A stretch of 7,659 bases of DNA from Verrucomicrobiota bacterium (GTDB lineage: Bacteria > Verrucomicrobiota > Verrucomicrobiia > Limisphaerales > AV2): the NCBI GenBank assembly GCA_003218935.1, contig QHPA01000360.1:1-7659 (forward strand). The letters run 5' to 3'. Under the pieces are notes generated by a model. It was not told the origin of the DNA and made no database searches. It saw only the letters and a list, made by a program, of their open reading frames with translations. Both the position numbers and the translations under genes were made by a program. Below, one piece after another: positions 6,329 to 7,659 of the stretch (its first letter is position 1; the number at the start of each line of letters is the position of its first letter).

Positions 6329-7219
6329 TCAAATCGGTCGCCGCCCCTTCAGCGAAATCGCCTCGTTCAAACTCCCCGGCCGATAGCCGTGCAGGTCCAG
6401 CGTCACGTGCGCATAACCCATTTTCTTCAGCGCCTCGCCCACGCGGAGAAAATTCTCGCCTGCCAAAAGTTTCGGCAACTCCGCGATGCCCACTTCGACG
6501 CGGGCCAGATGGCCATTCTTTAGTTCATGATGCCGCACACGTACGTCGTGAAATCCCAGGTCGCGTATGAAATTCTCGGCTTGCTCGATCATCTTCAGCT
6601 TCTCCTCCGTTACCGGTTCGCCCCAGGGAATTCGCGAACTGAGGCAGGCCATTTGCGGTTTGTCCGCGGTCGGCAATCCCAGCCGGGCGGACAGTTCGCG
6701 GATTTCCTGCTTGGTCAGGCCGACCTCTTTCAGCGGAGCGCGCACCTGAAATTTCGCTGCCGCTTGCGCGCCTGGTCGGAAATCGCCGACGTCGCTCGCG
6801 TTTTCGCCGTAAGCAATCACGGCGAAACCTCCCGCCACCGCGATGGGCGTCAGTTCCTCAAACAACTCGTGCTTGCAGAAGTAACAGCGATTGTTCGGGT
6901 TCGCGACGTAATTCGGATTTTCAAACTCGGCCGTCTTCACGACCCGCGCCGGGATTTGAAAGCGCCTCGCGATCGACAGGGCCTCCTCCAATTCTCGGCG
7001 CGGCAAGCTTGGCGAGTCCGCGATGACAGCCAGCAATTTATCTCCCAGGGCCTCTCGCGCGACGTGGGCGAGAAAAACGGAATCCACTCCGCCGGAATAG
7101 GCCACCAGGCAGGAGCCGTAGGAGCGGATTAACTCGCGCAGTTGTTCAAGTTTGCTCAGTGCCACAGTGGGAAAGTGGCATCTCGAAGATAAATTGTCGA
7201 GGCCGCTAAAGCACTTCAT
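6329..7219 (-). CDS. larE: LarE-type ATP-dependent sulfur transferase (PP-loop)
   Basis: LarE adenylates and thiolates the pyridinium carboxylates made by LarB, on the way to the nickel-pincer nucleotide cofactor of lactate racemase and related LarA enzymes. The product is 296 aa. The PP-loop SGGVDS is at 42-47 after a Val-Ala-Tyr strand. NNRCYFCKHELF (109-120) holds a CxxC pair, Cys112 and Cys115. ACLSSRIPWG (191-200) places Cys192 where Lactobacillus LarE has its sacrificial cysteine. LDLHGYRPGSLNEA (274-287) is the family C-terminal signature. Having all three cysteines suggests the [4Fe-4S]-using, catalytic LarE type rather than the sacrificial one (inference). The ATG at 7219 has GGGGGAG 3 bases upstream; a GTG at residue 19 would be closer to usual family N-termini. 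No larA, larB or larC lies nearby. Confidence 0.9.
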   Translation of the reverse strand: MKCFSGLDNLSSRCHFPTVALSKLEQLRELIRSYGSCLVAYSGGVDSVFLAHVAREALGDKLLAVIADSPSLPRRELEEALSIARRFQIPARVVKTAEFENPNYVANPNNRCYFCKHELFEELTPIAVAGGFAVIAYGENASDVGDFRPGAQAAAKFQVRAPLKEVGLTKQEIRELSARLGLPTADKPQMACLSSRIPWGEPVTEEKLKMIEQAENFIRDLGFHDVRVRHHELKNGHLARVEVGIAELPKLLAGENFLRVGEALKKMGYAHVTLDLHGYRPGSLNEAISLKGRRPI

Positions 7220-7222
7220 CCG

Positions 7223-7229
7223 CTCCCCC
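7223..7229 (-). promoter_or_regulatory. Ribosome-binding site supporting the larE start
   Basis: The minus strand has GGGGGAG, then CGG, then the ATG at 7219. It is the best ribosome-binding site in this part of the window. It favours the longer LarE over a GTG start 18 codons later, which has none. Confidence 0.55.
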
Positions 7230-7254
7230 GCGCAAAGTCCGAAGGCGTTTGCGC
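7230..7254 (-). promoter_or_regulatory. Hairpin between the zinc-ribbon gene and larE
   Basis: On the minus strand the perfect 7-base arms GCGCAAA and TTTGCGC enclose 11 bases containing CTTCGG, a stable tetraloop-type core. The stem ends directly at the larE ribosome-binding site. An alternative smaller stem (7243-7256) overlaps it. It may separate or regulate the two cistrons; no T-run follows, so a standard intrinsic terminator is unlikely. Confidence 0.4.
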
Positions 7255-7273
7255 CTGGAGAACTTCAAGCCGG

Positions 7274-7659
7274 TTACTTCTGAGCGGACTTGCCACCGGA
7301 CGCCGGATTGATCCGGGGAACGTCCTCGATGAAATAATACGGGGAGCCGTGCTTTCTGGGCCATTGCGGCCTGGCATCCTTGGGCCACGTGTATTCGCAT
7401 TCCTGGCAGTAGAACTCTTTGTCGATTATGTGCAACAGACTGGCCAACCCCACCAGGTTCGGCAAAAAGAACTTTCGCGTGAATTGCGGGTACTCCACGC
7501 GCGATGAGCTGCATTGCGGACAGCGAACCGCGTCCCGCAAAATCCCCTCGCCGGCGTCCCACTCCCTGATCCGCTGCCGTGCCTTCTCAAAATCCTTCTT
7601 ATGAACTTTCAGCCGGATGCCGGCGACCGGCTTGGTCACGAACCAAACCCATTCGTATC
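7274..7659 (-). CDS. DUF2007-like / zinc-ribbon protein, 5' end outside the window
   Basis: The reading frame is open to the right edge, and 127 residues are visible. The beginning, YEWVWF followed by VTKPVAGIRLKVHKKDFEKA, resembles the end of a DUF2007-type domain (a GIxLxV strand, then an EKAR helix), so the GTG at 7639 is probably an internal valine and the true start lies outside. Next comes a zinc ribbon of CPQC and CQEC pairs, with 34 residues between the second and third cysteines. That spacer contains a hydrophobic run, FFLPNLVGLASLLHII. A Trp/Pro-rich stretch (WPKDARPQWP) and a polar tail follow. A zinc-binding role is inferred from the cysteines; the biological role is unknown. It precedes larE by 54 bases on the same strand, probably in the same transcription unit. 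Confidence 0.75.
   Translation of the reverse strand, partial: YEWVWFVTKPVAGIRLKVHKKDFEKARQRIREWDAGEGILRDAVRCPQCSSSRVEYPQFTRKFFLPNLVGLASLLHIIDKEFYCQECEYTWPKDARPQWPRKHGSPYYFIEDVPRINPASGGKSAQK

Noticed and set aside
6527..7132. 201-residue plus-strand frame opposite larE
   Set aside because: It is long because of high GC content but carries no motif, and the minus-strand frame is unmistakably LarE.
7637..7639. GTG at 7639 as the start of the zinc-ribbon protein
   Set aside because: The frame stays open to the window edge with domain-like residues upstream, and no ribosome site precedes the GTG.

Overview
The window reads as a bacterial chromosome segment of moderately high GC content. All its genes lie on the minus strand, so they are transcribed from the right end to the left. 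The 16S rRNA sequence resembles Verrucomicrobiota, probably the Pedosphaera/Limisphaerales side. This shows in the V4 flank, in the CCCCTGTCA block after helix 16, and in the GAGGAAGGGACGGCTAACT block before the 515 site. The phylum call is an inference from remembered signatures, not from an alignment.

In transcription order the layout is: (1) the 3' part of a DUF2007-like/zinc-ribbon protein gene cut by the right edge (7659-7274); (2) a LarE-type PP-loop sulfur transferase gene (7219-6329); (3) a tightly packed type II secretion / pseudopilus cluster, gspF-gspH-gspI-gspJ-gspK (6212-2092), in which every junction is a 4-base ATGA stop/start overlap; (4) bioD, dethiobiotin synthetase (2060-1281), 31 bases after gspK; (5) an rRNA operon promoter and leader with boxB-like and boxA elements (about 1284-1015); (6) the first ~1,080 E. 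coli-equivalent positions of 16S rRNA, running off the left edge (1014-1).

GspF is the inner-membrane platform of the secretion motor, and GspH, I, J and K are the minor pseudopilins that initiate and tip the pseudopilus. The cluster lacks the major pseudopilin gspG between F and H. It also lacks gspE, D, C, L and M, so the rest of the machine must be encoded elsewhere. LarE, BioD and the zinc-ribbon protein have no obvious partner genes here.

The strongest anomaly is in the 16S gene. About 84 bases (E. coli ~312-395, including the nearly universal 338/357 primer site) are missing at a CAGCC junction. This is either a broken rRNA gene or an assembly error near a contig end. A second notable feature is that a perfect TTGACA -35 box for the rRNA operon contains the bioD stop codon, with no terminator visible between the protein-coding operon and the rRNA. 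I see no mobile element, CRISPR array, tRNA or clearly novel multi-gene system.
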